NCBI RefSeq assembly: GCF_900167455.1
Contig: NZ_FUWJ01000006.1
Coordinates: 186,001 to 250,000 of the forward strand
DNA length: 64,000 nt
Source: Enhydrobacter aerosaccus
GTDB lineage: Bacteria > Pseudomonadota > Alphaproteobacteria > Reyranellales > Reyranellaceae
Direction of reading: 5' to 3'
The position numbers and the translations under genes were made by a program. The notes under the pieces were generated by a model. That model ran no database searches and was not told the DNA's origin. It worked only from the letters and a program-made list of their open reading frames with translations. Within the stretch, counting starts at the first letter, position 1. Every line of letters starts with the position of its first letter. Positions 52,508 through 61,494 of the stretch are shown piece after piece.

Positions 52508-54196
52508 CTAATCCTCCCAGCGCCATTGCTCAACCCACAGGGTCGAGCTGTTGAGATGTCCCGTCGGACGGATTCCCTTGAGGGGCTTCGGGATGACGAA
52601 AGGATCGACGCGAAAGTAGAGCGGCAGGACGGGGAGGTCGTCGGCATAGAGCCGCTGGATTTCGGCAAACAGGGCGCGTCTCTTGTCCGGATCGAGTTCC
52701 CGTTCCGCGGCATCGAGCGCCTTGTCCATCTCGGGATTGGCGTAGCCCGGGTAATTCTGACCGCTCCAGCCGTTCTTGGCGGATGGTATTTCCTGCGAGT
52801 GCAGCGTGCTGCGGGGAACGCCTTCCGGCCTTTCGACCCAGGCATACATGGCCAGCCCGGTGAAGCGCCGATGGTTGATGGCGTCCGAGAAGATGCGCGG
52901 CGGCTCGGCCTTGATGCGCAGGTCGACGCCAATCTGCCGGAGCTGGCTCTGGATCACCTGCGCCACCTGTTCGCGTACGCGATTGCCCGCCGTGGTGGTG
53001 AGTTCGATGGAGAAGCGCTCTCCCTTGGCGTCGGTGCGCACGCCATTCTTGAGGGTCGCAAAACCGGCTTCATCGAGAAGCTTGCGGGCGCCATCGGGAT
53101 CGTAGGGATAATGACGGGCCGCCGGGCTGTACATCGGGTCGAGCGGATTGATGCTGCCATTGGCCACCGGCTGCTTGCCCTCGAACAACTTGTCGGAGAT
53201 CGCCTTGCGATCGATCGCCATCAGGATGGCCTGCCGGACGTGGCGATCCTTCAGCAGCGGATTGTCGAGATTGACGTCGATATGTTCGTAGACCAGTGCC
53301 GGCTTGTAGACGACGTTGAACTTGTCCTTGTGGCGTTTCTCGATTCCGACGGCCTGGTCCAGGGACAGGCCGAGTTCGCCCAGGACATAGTCCACATTGC
53401 CGGACAGGAGGTTGGCTTCGAGCGCCGAGGTGTTCTCGATGAATTTCACCACGATTCGCTTGAAATGCGGTTTCTCCCCCTCCCAATGGATGTTCTGCTC
53501 GAGCGCGATCCGGTTGCCCGGCACGAGTTCGGAAAGCCGATACGGGCCGAAGCCCAGGCCGGGATTGGTCGGGTCCGTGTCGTAAGCCGTCTTGTTGCGG
53601 TAGTCGGCCGGGTTGACGTCGAAGATCGGCTTCTCGATGTGGGCCGGAATGACGGTGAAATCGAAGCTGTCGTAGTCGAAGGTGACGCGATCGATCGTTG
53701 CCGTGAATCGCCGCTCGTCCTTGAGGTCGAGCTTGATGATCCGCTTGTAGCCCTCGGCCGACGCCACGCCCGACAGGGGATGCTGGCCGACCGCGAGTGT
53801 GAATGCCATGTCCTTGGTCGTGACTGGAGTGCCGTCGCCCCACTTCAGCGGCTTTATTTCGATGTCCACTTCCATGCCCTGCTTCCCGTCGGGAAGATCG
53901 ACAAGCCGCACGGTGCCGTCCTTGAGACTGGGCAGGCGGGTGCAAGCCAGGCAGGTGAGCTTCCAGTCGGGGTCGTAAGCCGTGAAAGGGCGCAGCGTCA
54001 TGTTCTGGATCAGCGTCCTGGCCAGCATGGAACTGATCAGGGGATTCATCGTCCCAGGTGCCTGTGTGGTGCCGATGACAAGTTCATCCTTGCCGGCAGC
54101 CCAGGCGCGGGATGCGGCCGCAGAGACCAAGGCGAGGGTACAGAAAGCGCGCCGGCCAATCGCTCGGACTGGTGGAAGCGGAAGAGGAAAATTCAT
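52508..54196 (-). CDS. Peptide-type ABC substrate-binding protein (SBP_bac_5), second system
   Basis: 562 residues. The N-terminal signal has a Tat-like Arg pair (AIGRRAFCTLALVSAAAS), then a cleavage site near AWA. The mature part starts GKDELVIGTTQAPGTMNP. Cluster 5 binding-protein segments include WGDGTPVTTKDMAFTLAVG, DRHVRQAILMAIDR and LYFRVDPFVIPKPL. It shows little similarity by eye to the binding protein at 37632, so the two systems probably take different substrates. A 7-bp inverted repeat (GCCGTTT/AAACGGC) lies in the 216-base upstream gap. Confidence 0.92.
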   Translation of the reverse strand: MNFPLPLPPVRAIGRRAFCTLALVSAAASRAWAAGKDELVIGTTQAPGTMNPLISSMLARTLIQNMTLRPFTAYDPDWKLTCLACTRLPSLKDGTVRLVDLPDGKQGMEVDIEIKPLKWGDGTPVTTKDMAFTLAVGQHPLSGVASAEGYKRIIKLDLKDERRFTATIDRVTFDYDSFDFTVIPAHIEKPIFDVNPADYRNKTAYDTDPTNPGLGFGPYRLSELVPGNRIALEQNIHWEGEKPHFKRIVVKFIENTSALEANLLSGNVDYVLGELGLSLDQAVGIEKRHKDKFNVVYKPALVYEHIDVNLDNPLLKDRHVRQAILMAIDRKAISDKLFEGKQPVANGSINPLDPMYSPAARHYPYDPDGARKLLDEAGFATLKNGVRTDAKGERFSIELTTTAGNRVREQVAQVIQSQLRQIGVDLRIKAEPPRIFSDAINHRRFTGLAMYAWVERPEGVPRSTLHSQEIPSAKNGWSGQNYPGYANPEMDKALDAAERELDPDKRRALFAEIQRLYADDLPVLPLYFRVDPFVIPKPLKGIRPTGHLNSSTLWVEQWRWED

Positions 54197-54412
54197 CGGG
54201 GGGCTTCGATGCTCGAGGTCAGACCAGCCGTTTGTCCGTTAAATAAACGGCAAAAAAACGGGAATGGTCCCCAATCGATAGCATCTGACCTCGCGTTATT
54301 GGCCGTTGTACGGCCCCATCTTAAGGTCGGAAGTCGTTTCCGGGGATTATGGTCTTCAACGGAGCGATCGGGCGGGGCGGTGAGGTCCCACCCCACGCAC
54401 GCATTCGCCGGG

Positions 54413-55186
54413 TCAGCGCGACAGTGAGGGCCGGGAGCCCGGGATACGTCCGCCATGAGCGGCAGACCATTGTTCCGGTCCCTCGAGAAAGGCCCGAGTC
54501 TCGCTCAGTCCCTTTTCGTCGAAGTATTTGTGCTTCTCGGCGGCTTCCAGCGCATCCCACCAGGTGGCCAGCGCGTGCAGCTTGACGCCGGCAACCGCCA
54601 GGGTCTCGATGCTCTGCGGGAATATTCCGTAGTGGAAGATCACGAAGCAGTCGGTGACCTTGGCATCCGCCTTCTTGAGCGCGTCGATGAAGACCAGCTT
54701 GCTGCCGCCGTCCGTGGCAAGGTCTTCGACCAGCAGGACGCGCTTGCCGGGCTTCAGGTCGCCCTCGATCTGCGCCATGCGGCCGAACCCTTTCGGCTGC
54801 TTGCGGACATAGATCATCGGTTTCTTGGCTAGAGCCGCCAGGAAGGCGGCAAAGGGGATACCGGCCGTTTCCCCTCCGGCGACCACGTCGATCTTGTTCC
54901 AGCCGATATCCTTTTCGATCACCTTCAGCGCGTAGTTCATGATCTTGCTGCGCGCTTCGGGAAAGGAGATCAGCTTGCGACAATCGATATAGACCGGGCT
55001 CGCTCGGCCAGATGTGAAAATGTAGGGATTTTCCGGTCGGCAGTGGATCGCTTCGATATCGAGCAGCAGGCGCGCTGTCTCGCGCGCCTCCGGCGTTCCC
55101 GTTGCACGGCTGGACTCGGCCTTTCCATTCAGACCCTTAGCAGGCGAATGAGCCATAGACGATGTAGACTTCTTCTTCGTCGCCAT
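54413..55186 (-). CDS. pyrE: Orotate phosphoribosyltransferase with a basic N-terminal extension
   Basis: 257 residues from ATG 55186. The PRPP-binding motif is [17 protein letters not shown], preceded by [15 protein letters not shown] and [10 protein letters not shown]. This is the form common in alphaproteobacterial PyrE, which turns orotate and PRPP into OMP in pyrimidine synthesis. About 40 N-terminal residues (rich in Lys, Ser and Ala) precede the conserved [15 protein letters not shown] start at Met11 ([12 protein letters not shown]) or later is possible. It stands alone, divergent from DUF1345. Confidence 0.93.
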   Translation of the reverse strand: MATKKKSTSSMAHSPAKGLNGKAESSRATGTPEARETARLLLDIEAIHCRPENPYIFTSGRASPVYIDCRKLISFPEARSKIMNYALKVIEKDIGWNKIDVVAGGETAGIPFAAFLAALAKKPMIYVRKQPKGFGRMAQIEGDLKPGKRVLLVEDLATDGGSKLVFIDALKKADAKVTDCFVIFHYGIFPQSIETLAVAGVKLHALATWWDALEAAEKHKYFDEKGLSETRAFLEGPEQWSAAHGGRIPGSRPSLSR

Positions 55187-55329
55187 GCTGCTTTTCCCCC
55201 CGGCCGCTTGCGACAAAATGACGGGCGTGTGTTTAGCGTTCATCCACAAGACCGGCAAGGCCATGTGAACGGATTTGCCGATCGGTCATGAGGAACATGA
55301 TAAGTTTCTTTATGATACTAACTCGATGA

Positions 55330-55341
55330 TGGCAATTGCCA
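55330..55341. promoter_or_regulatory. 12-bp palindrome before the DUF1345-tspO pair
   Basis: TGGCAATTGCCA is a perfect palindrome 72 bases before the DUF1345 start. It could be an operator, but a 12-base palindrome is common by chance. Confidence 0.2.
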
Positions 55342-55412
55342 CAGGTGGAGAGGCCAGCCGTGACGGAGTTTGCGCCGGCCAGCGGCACGTCGAATGGAGA
55401 GGGGAGCGGTAG

Positions 55413-56087
55413 ATGACCAGGAAAATTCGGTTCAGGCGGCGGCTTCACCGCCTTCTCCTCTCTCGTCGGCGTCTGTTCCTGGCGATGGTTGCCGGGGCGC
55501 TCCTCTTCCTGGCGCTTCCTCCCTCCATACGATTGGTGACACGGATCCTGATGGGGTGGGATCTGACCGCGGCGATCTATGTGGTCTCGGTCTTCGCCAT
55601 GATCGCCCGCTCAACGGTTCACACCTGCCATAAGCGGGCGTCGCTCTATGACGAGAAGGACTGGGTGATCACGGTGATTGTGGTGACCAGTGCGGCCGCA
55701 AGCCTGGGTACGATCTTTTCCGAGCTCGCGGTCATCAAGTCGGCGCAGGCGACGCCCTGGATAAGCATGTTGGTGACGGGCGCGACGGTGGTGCTGTCCT
55801 GGACCTTCACGCACCTGGTGTTCGCCTTGCATTATGCCAATCTCTACTATCGTCCGAACGAACAGGGCGTTCCGGGGGGCCTGGAATTCCCCGGCAACCG
55901 TCCGCCGGATTACCGCGACTTCGTCTATTACGCCTTCGTGATCGGTTGCGCCGCGCAAACTGCCGACGTCAACACGATCTCGCCCGCGATGCGGCGCGTG
56001 AGCTTGATCCAAGGCGTCATTTCCTTCGTCTTCAATACGGCGATCCTGGCGCTCTCGATCAATGTGGGGGCCAGCCTTCTGTCGTGA
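55413..56087 (+). CDS. DUF1345 membrane protein
   Basis: 224 residues. A strongly basic N-terminus (TRKIRFRRRLHRLLLSRRR) is followed by about five transmembrane helices. The conserved DUF1345 segments are LMGWDLTAAIY, DEKDWVITVIVV, FTHLVFALHYANLYY and DFVYYAFVIGCAAQTADVN. Function unknown; homologues often lie beside membrane-stress genes. It is seven bases upstream of tspO on the same strand, so the two form an operon. Confidence 0.88.
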   Translation: MTRKIRFRRRLHRLLLSRRRLFLAMVAGALLFLALPPSIRLVTRILMGWDLTAAIYVVSVFAMIARSTVHTCHKRASLYDEKDWVITVIVVTSAAASLGTIFSELAVIKSAQATPWISMLVTGATVVLSWTFTHLVFALHYANLYYRPNEQGVPGGLEFPGNRPPDYRDFVYYAFVIGCAAQTADVNTISPAMRRVSLIQGVISFVFNTAILALSINVGASLLS

Positions 56088-56094
56088 GGTACCG

Positions 56095-56619
56095 ATGTCG
56101 AAACGCGGCCCGTGGCTGCAGGGTGCGAGCCTTGTCTTCTTCCTCGCCCTCTGTCTGGGAATCGGGCTCCTGGGAAGCTGGGTGACGGCTGGAAGCGTAA
56201 CCAGTTGGTATCCGACGCTGCGCAAGCCTTCCTTCAATCCGCCGGATTGGGTCTTTGCGCCCGTCTGGACCACTCTCTACATCCTGATGGCGATTGCCGG
56301 GTGGCGGATCTGGCGGCACACGCCGCACGCCGGATCCCGATTGCCGCTTCTCCTCTTCGCGCTGCAGCTTGTGCTGAACCTCTGTTGGAGCGTCACTTTC
56401 TTTGGCTTCCACAGCCTGTCGGGAGCAGTGGTCGTGATCGTGGCCCTGGACATGGCGGTGCTGGCGACGATGTTCTCTTTCCGTCGGGTCGACCTCTTGG
56501 CGGTGGGGCTGCTGGTCCCCTATCTGCTCTGGATTTCGTTCGCCACGGTCCTGACCGTAGCCATCTGGCGGCTAAACCAGCTTCTTGCCGCTGATGGAGC
56601 CGCCGTCATTCTGGCGTAG
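56095..56619 (+). CDS. tspO: TspO/MBR tryptophan-rich sensory protein
   Basis: 174 residues from ATG 56095, five transmembrane helices. The conserved KPSFNPPDWVFAPVWTTLYI loop, AIAGWRIW and LQLVLNLCWSVTFFG mark the TspO family, which binds porphyrins and cholesterol-like ligands. In Rhodobacter TspO modulates oxygen- and light-controlled gene expression and porphyrin export. The last 48 bases overlap the 3' end of the convergent MFS gene. Confidence 0.94.
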   Translation: MSKRGPWLQGASLVFFLALCLGIGLLGSWVTAGSVTSWYPTLRKPSFNPPDWVFAPVWTTLYILMAIAGWRIWRHTPHAGSRLPLLLFALQLVLNLCWSVTFFGFHSLSGAVVVIVALDMAVLATMFSFRRVDLLAVGLLVPYLLWISFATVLTVAIWRLNQLLAADGAAVILA

Positions 56620-57999
56620 CTCCATGAAGACGATGGAGGAGGCCATCGTCATGAGGCCGAGGATGATGAAGGCCTGGTGCACCCCGTGGATCATGGCGCT
56701 CGGCGTGGAGCGCAGTGTCTCGGGGACGAACATGGCCGCGATCAACGACGCGGAAGCGACGCCGAAGCTGATCGACATCTGCTGGACCGTGCTTGCAATC
56801 GTGCTCGCGGCGCTCGTCTGCTGCGCCGAGACGTCGGCATAAACGAGCGTGTTCATGCTGGTGTATTGAGTGGAGGTGAAGAAGCCGAGGATGAAGGCCT
56901 GCAGGGCAATGCGCCAGGCTGGCGTACCGACATCGATGGTCGCGAACAGCATGATGAGCACGCCCAGGATGATCGTATTGCCGACCAGGACGTTGCGATA
57001 GCCCAGCACTCCCAGGATCTTGGGAACGATCACCTTCAGTCCCATGGCGGCCATCGCCTGCGGCATCACCAGGAGGCCGGATTGGATCGGGGAGTAGCCG
57101 AGGCCGACCTGATAGAGCAGCGGAAACAGAAACGGGATGCCGCCCAGACCGAGGCGGCTGAAGAAGCTGCCGGCGACGGAGGCCCGGAACGTCCTGAGCC
57201 GGAACAAGCCGAGCTGGAGCAGGGGAAACGGCGTCTGCGCCGCCTTGATGCCATAGCCTGTCAGGAGCAGCGCCGAGAGGGCGAGCAGTCCGACCGTCTC
57301 GACGTCCCCCAGGGTATGTTGGCCGAACACCTCCAGCACGTAGGAGAGGAGTGCCACGCCCGATCCGAACAGGATCAGCCCGACGATATCGAGCGCATGC
57401 GTGTTGTCCTCGCGATAGTCCGGCAGGAAGCGATAGACCAGGATCAGACCGGCCAGCCCGACCGGAATGTTGACGAAGAAGACGATGCTCCAGTGGAGAT
57501 AATGGACAATCAGCCCACCCAGGATCGGGCCGAGCATGGGGCCAATCAGGCTGGGGATGGAGACGAAGCTCATGGCGCGGATGAGTTCGGATTTGGGAAA
57601 GGTGCGCACCATGGTCATGCGACCCACGGGCACCATCATCGCGCCGCCCATGCCCTGAAGCACGCGACAGGCGACGAGCATGGTGATGTTCATCGACAGG
57701 CCGCAGAGGAGCGAGCCCAGGGTGAATAAGCCGATGGCCGAAGCGAAAACCGCGCGTGTCCCGAAGCGATCGGCCATCCAGCCGCTGATCGGAATGAAGA
57801 CGGCCAAGCTTAGCGTATAGCTCGCCAGAACCGACTTCATGTCGAGCGGCGTTACGGTCATCGCCTCGGCGATTGCGGGGACCGCGGTATTGAGGATCGT
57901 GGTGTCGAGCGACTGCATGAAAAAGGCCACGGCAACCAGCCAGGGCAGCAGCCGCTTGATGGTGTCGCCGGGAGCGGCGGAGACAGTGGTCGTTGCCAT
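56572..57999 (-). CDS. MFS multidrug exporter, DHA2 (EmrB/QacA)-like
   Basis: 475 residues from ATG 57999 (GTG 58002 also possible). About 14 transmembrane helices are predicted. Motif D1, AFFMQSLDTTILNTAVPAIA, opens the protein, and motif A is GWMADRFGTRAVF. Motif C-like RVLQGMGGAMMVPVGR follows in helix 4/5. This type uses the proton gradient to export drugs or metabolites. Its 3' end overlaps tspO by 48 bases on the opposite strand, which may cause transcriptional interference. Confidence 0.9.
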   Translation of the reverse strand: MATTTVSAAPGDTIKRLLPWLVAVAFFMQSLDTTILNTAVPAIAEAMTVTPLDMKSVLASYTLSLAVFIPISGWMADRFGTRAVFASAIGLFTLGSLLCGLSMNITMLVACRVLQGMGGAMMVPVGRMTMVRTFPKSELIRAMSFVSIPSLIGPMLGPILGGLIVHYLHWSIVFFVNIPVGLAGLILVYRFLPDYREDNTHALDIVGLILFGSGVALLSYVLEVFGQHTLGDVETVGLLALSALLLTGYGIKAAQTPFPLLQLGLFRLRTFRASVAGSFFSRLGLGGIPFLFPLLYQVGLGYSPIQSGLLVMPQAMAAMGLKVIVPKILGVLGYRNVLVGNTIILGVLIMLFATIDVGTPAWRIALQAFILGFFTSTQYTSMNTLVYADVSAQQTSAASTIASTVQQMSISFGVASASLIAAMFVPETLRSTPSAMIHGVHQAFIILGLMTMASSIVFMELRQNDGGSISGKKLV

Positions 58000-58085
58000 C
58001 ACAGCGTGGCGTCGGACGGAGCCGGAGTATTCATTGGAACGCAGCTTGTCCCAAAGAGGGTGACGCGTGAACCTTCCCTCAGTGG

Positions 58086-58115
58086 AAAAAGCCAGCCCTG
58101 GCGAGGGGCTGGCTT
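58086..58115 (-). terminator. Terminator after the gamma-glutamyltransferase gene
   Basis: On the minus strand, a 10-bp stem AAGCCAGCCC/GGGCTGGCTT (58106-58115 with 58089-58098) is followed by TTTTT (58086-58090; the stem's last bases are also T/A). Confidence 0.8.
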
Positions 58116-58150
58116 CACGCTACGGTGAACAGGGCGCTGCGACACCCGGC

Positions 58151-59707
58151 TTATTGCGCCGCGCCGCCCGCCCAGGGCGACATCACCTCGTTCATGCCGA
58201 CAAGCTCGCCGGTCGAGGCGTCGCGCACGATGCAGGAGGGGTTGGCGAAGCCAAGCGGATGGATCTGGTTGGCCACCTCGACGATCGGCAGTTTGGCGGC
58301 GATCGCCTTCTTGATGTCGTCGGCGATGTCGCGATTGACGTTGATCGGACCGACTCCGGATATGTCGAGGCGCGGTTGATGAAAGGCCGCTTCGACATCC
58401 AGCCCGCGATCGATCAGCATCAGCGACAGCTGCGTCACGGCCGGAACGATGCGGCGCCCGCCCGAGGCGCCGATGCAGAACCAGGGCTCGCCATTCTTCA
58501 CGACGACGACCGGGCAGATGTTGCAGAGTGGACGCTTGCCGGGAGCGATCGAATTGGGCCGATTGGGTTCGGGGTCGAACCACAGCATGCCATTGTTCAT
58601 GGTGATGCCGGTCTTGGGCAGCATGACGCCCGACCCGAACAGAGACATCAGAGTCTGGGTGAGGGCGACCATGTTGCCCTGGCTGTCGGCGGCGCAGAAA
58701 TGCGTCGTGCAGGTGTTGGTCGGCTTGTCGCCCAGACTCGTGAGGCGTTCCTGGTAGGCCTGGTGCATCGCCTCGGCGATCGCCACGAAGAATTGTCCAT
58801 CGGGCGCACCCTTGCCTTTGGTGCCGGAGCCGGTGAGCTGGAGCGTACGCTGCAACGTCGGGCCGGCGGTCAGCCCGCCCGCGACATTGATGGTTACGCC
58901 GTGATGGTCGAAGGCGAGCGGTTCGACGATGCGGGCCTCGTAGGCCTTCAGGTCCTCGTAGGAGATGGCCGAGCCGCCGGCCTGAAGATCGGCGGCGATG
59001 TCCCGGGCGAGGCTGCCTTCGTAGAATTCGCGCGGCCCTCCCTCGGCGAGACGCCGCATGGTCTCTCCAAGATTGCCGAGCTTGATATAGCGCTTCGTGC
59101 CCTTCCAATCGTTGGTCGGGACGCGGCCCTCGTCGCAGAGATAGCTCGCCTTCGAGGCGGGAAACTTGCTGAGGTTGGCGGCGCCGTTTGCGATTTGAAG
59201 CTGCATGTACCAGTCGAGTTCCATGCCGCGCTCGGCAAGCGCGACGCCCGGAGCGAGCACGTCCTTCCAGGGCATGGTGCCGAAGCGCTCGAGCGCCTTG
59301 GCCAGGCCCGCGACCATGCCGGGGACCGCGATCGAGTGGTAGCCCACCTCGTTCCGCCGCTCGAGGACATCGGGCCAGGCGAAGTAGTTGGCAGGACCGG
59401 GGCCGACGATCTTGTACTGAGCCGGGTCGAGCTTGGCGGCCGAGATCGGACCGTAATCGACGGTCCAGGCGCGTCGCTCCTTGGCACTCCAGATGGTCAT
59501 GAAGCCGACGCCGCCAATGCCGCTCATCCATGGTTCGAGGGCGCCGATCGCCATGCCGGTCGCCACCGCCGCATCGATGGCGTTGCCGCCCTTTCGCAGG
59601 ATTTCGGCGCCGACGCGGGCGGCTTGGACATTTTGGGAAACGACAACGCCCTTTCCCCGTACCGGCTGCTTGGTAATCTTGGTCTGTTGTGTAAGCGACT
59701 CGCTCAT
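58151..59707 (-). CDS. Gamma-glutamyltransferase family (Ntn) hydrolase
   Basis: 518 residues from ATG 59707 (SD AAGGGAT). It has the GGT fold: GKGVVVSQNVQAARVGAEIL, GGNAIDAAVATG, and the catalytic Thr of the autocatalytic cleavage site in NTCTTHFCAADSQGNMVA. Later come GSGVMLPKTGITMNNGM and SIAPGKRPL, and the small-subunit CIGASGGRRIVPAVTQL. No signal peptide is seen, so a cytoplasmic enzyme is likely, unlike classical periplasmic GGT. Possible substrates are gamma-glutamyl amides, cephalosporin-like acyl amides or related oxamates. It is divergent from the second ECF sigma operon by 100 bases. Confidence 0.92.
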   Translation of the reverse strand: MSESLTQQTKITKQPVRGKGVVVSQNVQAARVGAEILRKGGNAIDAAVATGMAIGALEPWMSGIGGVGFMTIWSAKERRAWTVDYGPISAAKLDPAQYKIVGPGPANYFAWPDVLERRNEVGYHSIAVPGMVAGLAKALERFGTMPWKDVLAPGVALAERGMELDWYMQLQIANGAANLSKFPASKASYLCDEGRVPTNDWKGTKRYIKLGNLGETMRRLAEGGPREFYEGSLARDIAADLQAGGSAISYEDLKAYEARIVEPLAFDHHGVTINVAGGLTAGPTLQRTLQLTGSGTKGKGAPDGQFFVAIAEAMHQAYQERLTSLGDKPTNTCTTHFCAADSQGNMVALTQTLMSLFGSGVMLPKTGITMNNGMLWFDPEPNRPNSIAPGKRPLCNICPVVVVKNGEPWFCIGASGGRRIVPAVTQLSLMLIDRGLDVEAAFHQPRLDISGVGPINVNRDIADDIKKAIAAKLPIVEVANQIHPLGFANPSCIVRDASTGELVGMNEVMSPWAGGAAQ

Positions 59708-59807
59708 CGATATCCCTTCTTGCCTAGGCGGGCCTGACTGTAGCGGGGCCTGATTTGGCCACAAACACTGATAAACTGCAGGGCAGCACGGAACGGAACG
59801 CGCGGGT

Positions 59808-60353
59808 GTGACGGAACTTAACCAGATCGACCTGCGCTCTTTGGCGGCAGGACACAAACGGACATGGGACGCGTTCGTCGAGGCGGCTTCTCCGCTGATC
59901 AACGCGGTCGTCAGACGGGCTCTTAGCACCTACCGCCTGAGCGAGGACGATGTGCTGGATGCGGCCCAGGATGTGTTCGTTCGCCTGTGCGCCAACGATT
60001 TCAGGCTGCTCAAGACCTACGATCCGGCGCGCGCCGGCATGTCCACCTGGCTCGCGGTCGTGGCGCGTTCGGCCGCGGTCGATTTCGCCCGGCGGCGGCG
60101 GCAGGCGACCTCTCCGATCGACGAGGTGCCGGAAACGGCGCTGGCGGTGGAGGATCGCCATGTCGAGAAGCTGAAGATCCCGGACGGCCTGCTGACCGAG
60201 CGCCAGACACTCATTCTCAAGTTTCTCTATGACGAAGAATGCGAGGTTTCCGAAGTTGCGCAGATGCTGAAAATTGACGCCCAGACGGTACGCAGCACAC
60301 ATCACAAGGCATTGCTGCGGTTGCGAGAACATTTCCGGGAAGAATCTCGATAG
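59808..60353 (+). CDS. ECF-type RNA polymerase sigma factor (second)
   Basis: 181 residues from GTG 59808. Region 2 includes AGHKRTWDAFVEAASPLINA, AAQDVFVRLC and STWLAVVARSAAVDFARRRR. Region 4 spans LTERQTLILKFLYDEECEVS to DAQTVRSTHHKALLRLREHF, with an HTH. It is followed after 50 bases by a membrane anti-sigma-like gene, then a periplasmic sensor-like gene. The pair differs from the ChrR-type pair at 6858, so it answers a different signal. Its regulon probably includes its own operon. Confidence 0.9.
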   Translation: MTELNQIDLRSLAAGHKRTWDAFVEAASPLINAVVRRALSTYRLSEDDVLDAAQDVFVRLCANDFRLLKTYDPARAGMSTWLAVVARSAAVDFARRRRQATSPIDEVPETALAVEDRHVEKLKIPDGLLTERQTLILKFLYDEECEVSEVAQMLKIDAQTVRSTHHKALLRLREHFREESR

Positions 60354-60403
60354 TCGGGGGATGAAGTTCGTCAGTATGGCGTAAGGTACTTTGGAGAGCG
60401 GAT

Positions 60404-60955
60404 ATGAACACGGAACCAACCAGAAAGAGCGACAAGGAGCTGTGGCAGGGCCTTGCCCTCGAGCCCGCTCAGGGGTCGGTGGCGGTTTCCGATCTCGAAC
60501 TGGCGGCCTGGCTCGACGGCACCCTGACGGAGCGCGAAGCGGCCCAGATCGAGGCGGCCTTGGCACGCGATCCCAAGCTGCGCGCGGCGGCATTGGATCT
60601 CGCCGATATTCTGGGCAAGCCGTTGCCTGCACCGCCGCCCAAGATGGTGCGACGGGCACAGGCGCTTGTCGGGGCGCAGTCAGGGCGGTCGTCCGCGGGA
60701 GTCGGTGCCTGGTGGCCGAGCGGTCTGCTGGCCAGCCTGCTGCCCTCGTTCGACTCGGGCTTTGCGTTCCAGCGCGGTGTGATGGCCGGAGCGGCCGTGA
60801 TCGTGGCGGCTGTCGGCTTCGCCATGGGCGGCGGCCTCGGCGCCTCCTTCGCCGAACAGAAATACGCGTCGATCCAGTCGTCGACGACAGTCCCGGCGCC
60901 TTTGGGCAGCGATACCACGCGGCAGCTGAACGACCTCTTCACGGACAACATCTGA
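60404..60955 (+). CDS. Membrane anti-sigma-factor-like protein
   Basis: 183 residues. The N-terminal cytoplasmic part has DLELAAWLDGTLTEREAAQI followed by ALARDPKLRAAAL, resembling the helical anti-sigma segments of zinc-finger (ZAS)-like proteins, but no His/Cys motif is present. One transmembrane helix (about 128-150, GVMAGAAVIVAAVGFAMGGG) is followed by a short periplasmic tail. The layout and position directly after an ECF sigma gene support the role of membrane-bound anti-sigma factor. One base separates it from the next start. The assignment rests on context and topology rather than a motif. Confidence 0.7.
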   Translation: MNTEPTRKSDKELWQGLALEPAQGSVAVSDLELAAWLDGTLTEREAAQIEAALARDPKLRAAALDLADILGKPLPAPPPKMVRRAQALVGAQSGRSSAGVGAWWPSGLLASLLPSFDSGFAFQRGVMAGAAVIVAAVGFAMGGGLGASFAEQKYASIQSSTTVPAPLGSDTTRQLNDLFTDNI

Positions 60956-60956
60956 C

Positions 60957-61484
60957 ATGTCGTCCCGCCTGACCCAGGTCCTGCTCGGCCTGTCGTTGCT
61001 CCTGAATTGCTTCGTTCTCGCGGGGTTTGTCTATCGAAGCTGGATCGAGCCACCTGCTGTCGTCCAACCCGGCCCACGTCCCGCGCCGGGGCGCAGCAGT
61101 CCGCTCGAGATGCTATCCCAGGACGTCAATCTCGATGCCTCGCAGCGCCAGGCTCTCAAGGAGACATTCGACAGCTATGCCAGTGCGCGCCACGAGCGGT
61201 TCCTGGAGATCCAGAGTATCCGGCACGCCATGGCGGACGAGTTGCGCAAGCCCGAGTTCGACATGAGCCAGATCAATGGGCTGGTCGATCAGATGACGAA
61301 ATTGCGGGCCGAGCAGCAAAAGGAAAATCTCGCGGCGATTGCCGAACTCGCCAATCATCTCCGTCCGGATCAACGCGACCGGCTGCATACCATCCTTGCC
61401 GATCGCTATGGCGGCCCGCCAGGCTGGCGTGGACCCAACGGGACGCCACCACCACCCCCAGGTCCGGCGCGTCCCTCGCAATAG
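60957..61484 (+). CDS. CnrX/ZraP-like periplasmic protein with heavy-metal-resistance fold
   Basis: 175 residues. The N-terminal helix (about 5-25, QVLLGLSLLLNCFVLAGFVY) is an anchor or signal. The periplasmic part is a long helical hairpin of the Spy/CnrX/ZraP type: LDASQRQALKETFDSYASAR, RHAMADELRKPEFDM and QKENLAAIAELANHLRPDQR. A Pro/Gly-rich tail (PPPPPGPARP) ends it. Such proteins sense metals or misfolded proteins and regulate membrane anti-sigma factors, as CnrX does for CnrY. No His/Met-rich metal site is visible, so a general envelope-stress role is likelier. Confidence 0.8.
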   Translation: MSSRLTQVLLGLSLLLNCFVLAGFVYRSWIEPPAVVQPGPRPAPGRSSPLEMLSQDVNLDASQRQALKETFDSYASARHERFLEIQSIRHAMADELRKPEFDMSQINGLVDQMTKLRAEQQKENLAAIAELANHLRPDQRDRLHTILADRYGGPPGWRGPNGTPPPPPGPARPSQ

Positions 61485-61494
61485 GAGCGTTGTC

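Noticed and set aside
54197..54412. Hairpin and A-run between the second SBP gene and pyrE as a terminator
   Set aside because: The GCCGTTT/AAACGGC stem is followed by A residues on the + strand, so the T-run would precede the hairpin on the - strand. That is the wrong order for intrinsic termination.
52526..54427. A 633-codon open frame on the + strand
   Set aside because: It is antisense to the SBP_bac_5 gene, whose signal peptide and binding-protein motifs are convincing.
58067..59737. A 556-codon open frame on the + strand
   Set aside because: It is a mirror of the gamma-glutamyltransferase gene on the other strand and has no recognisable domain.
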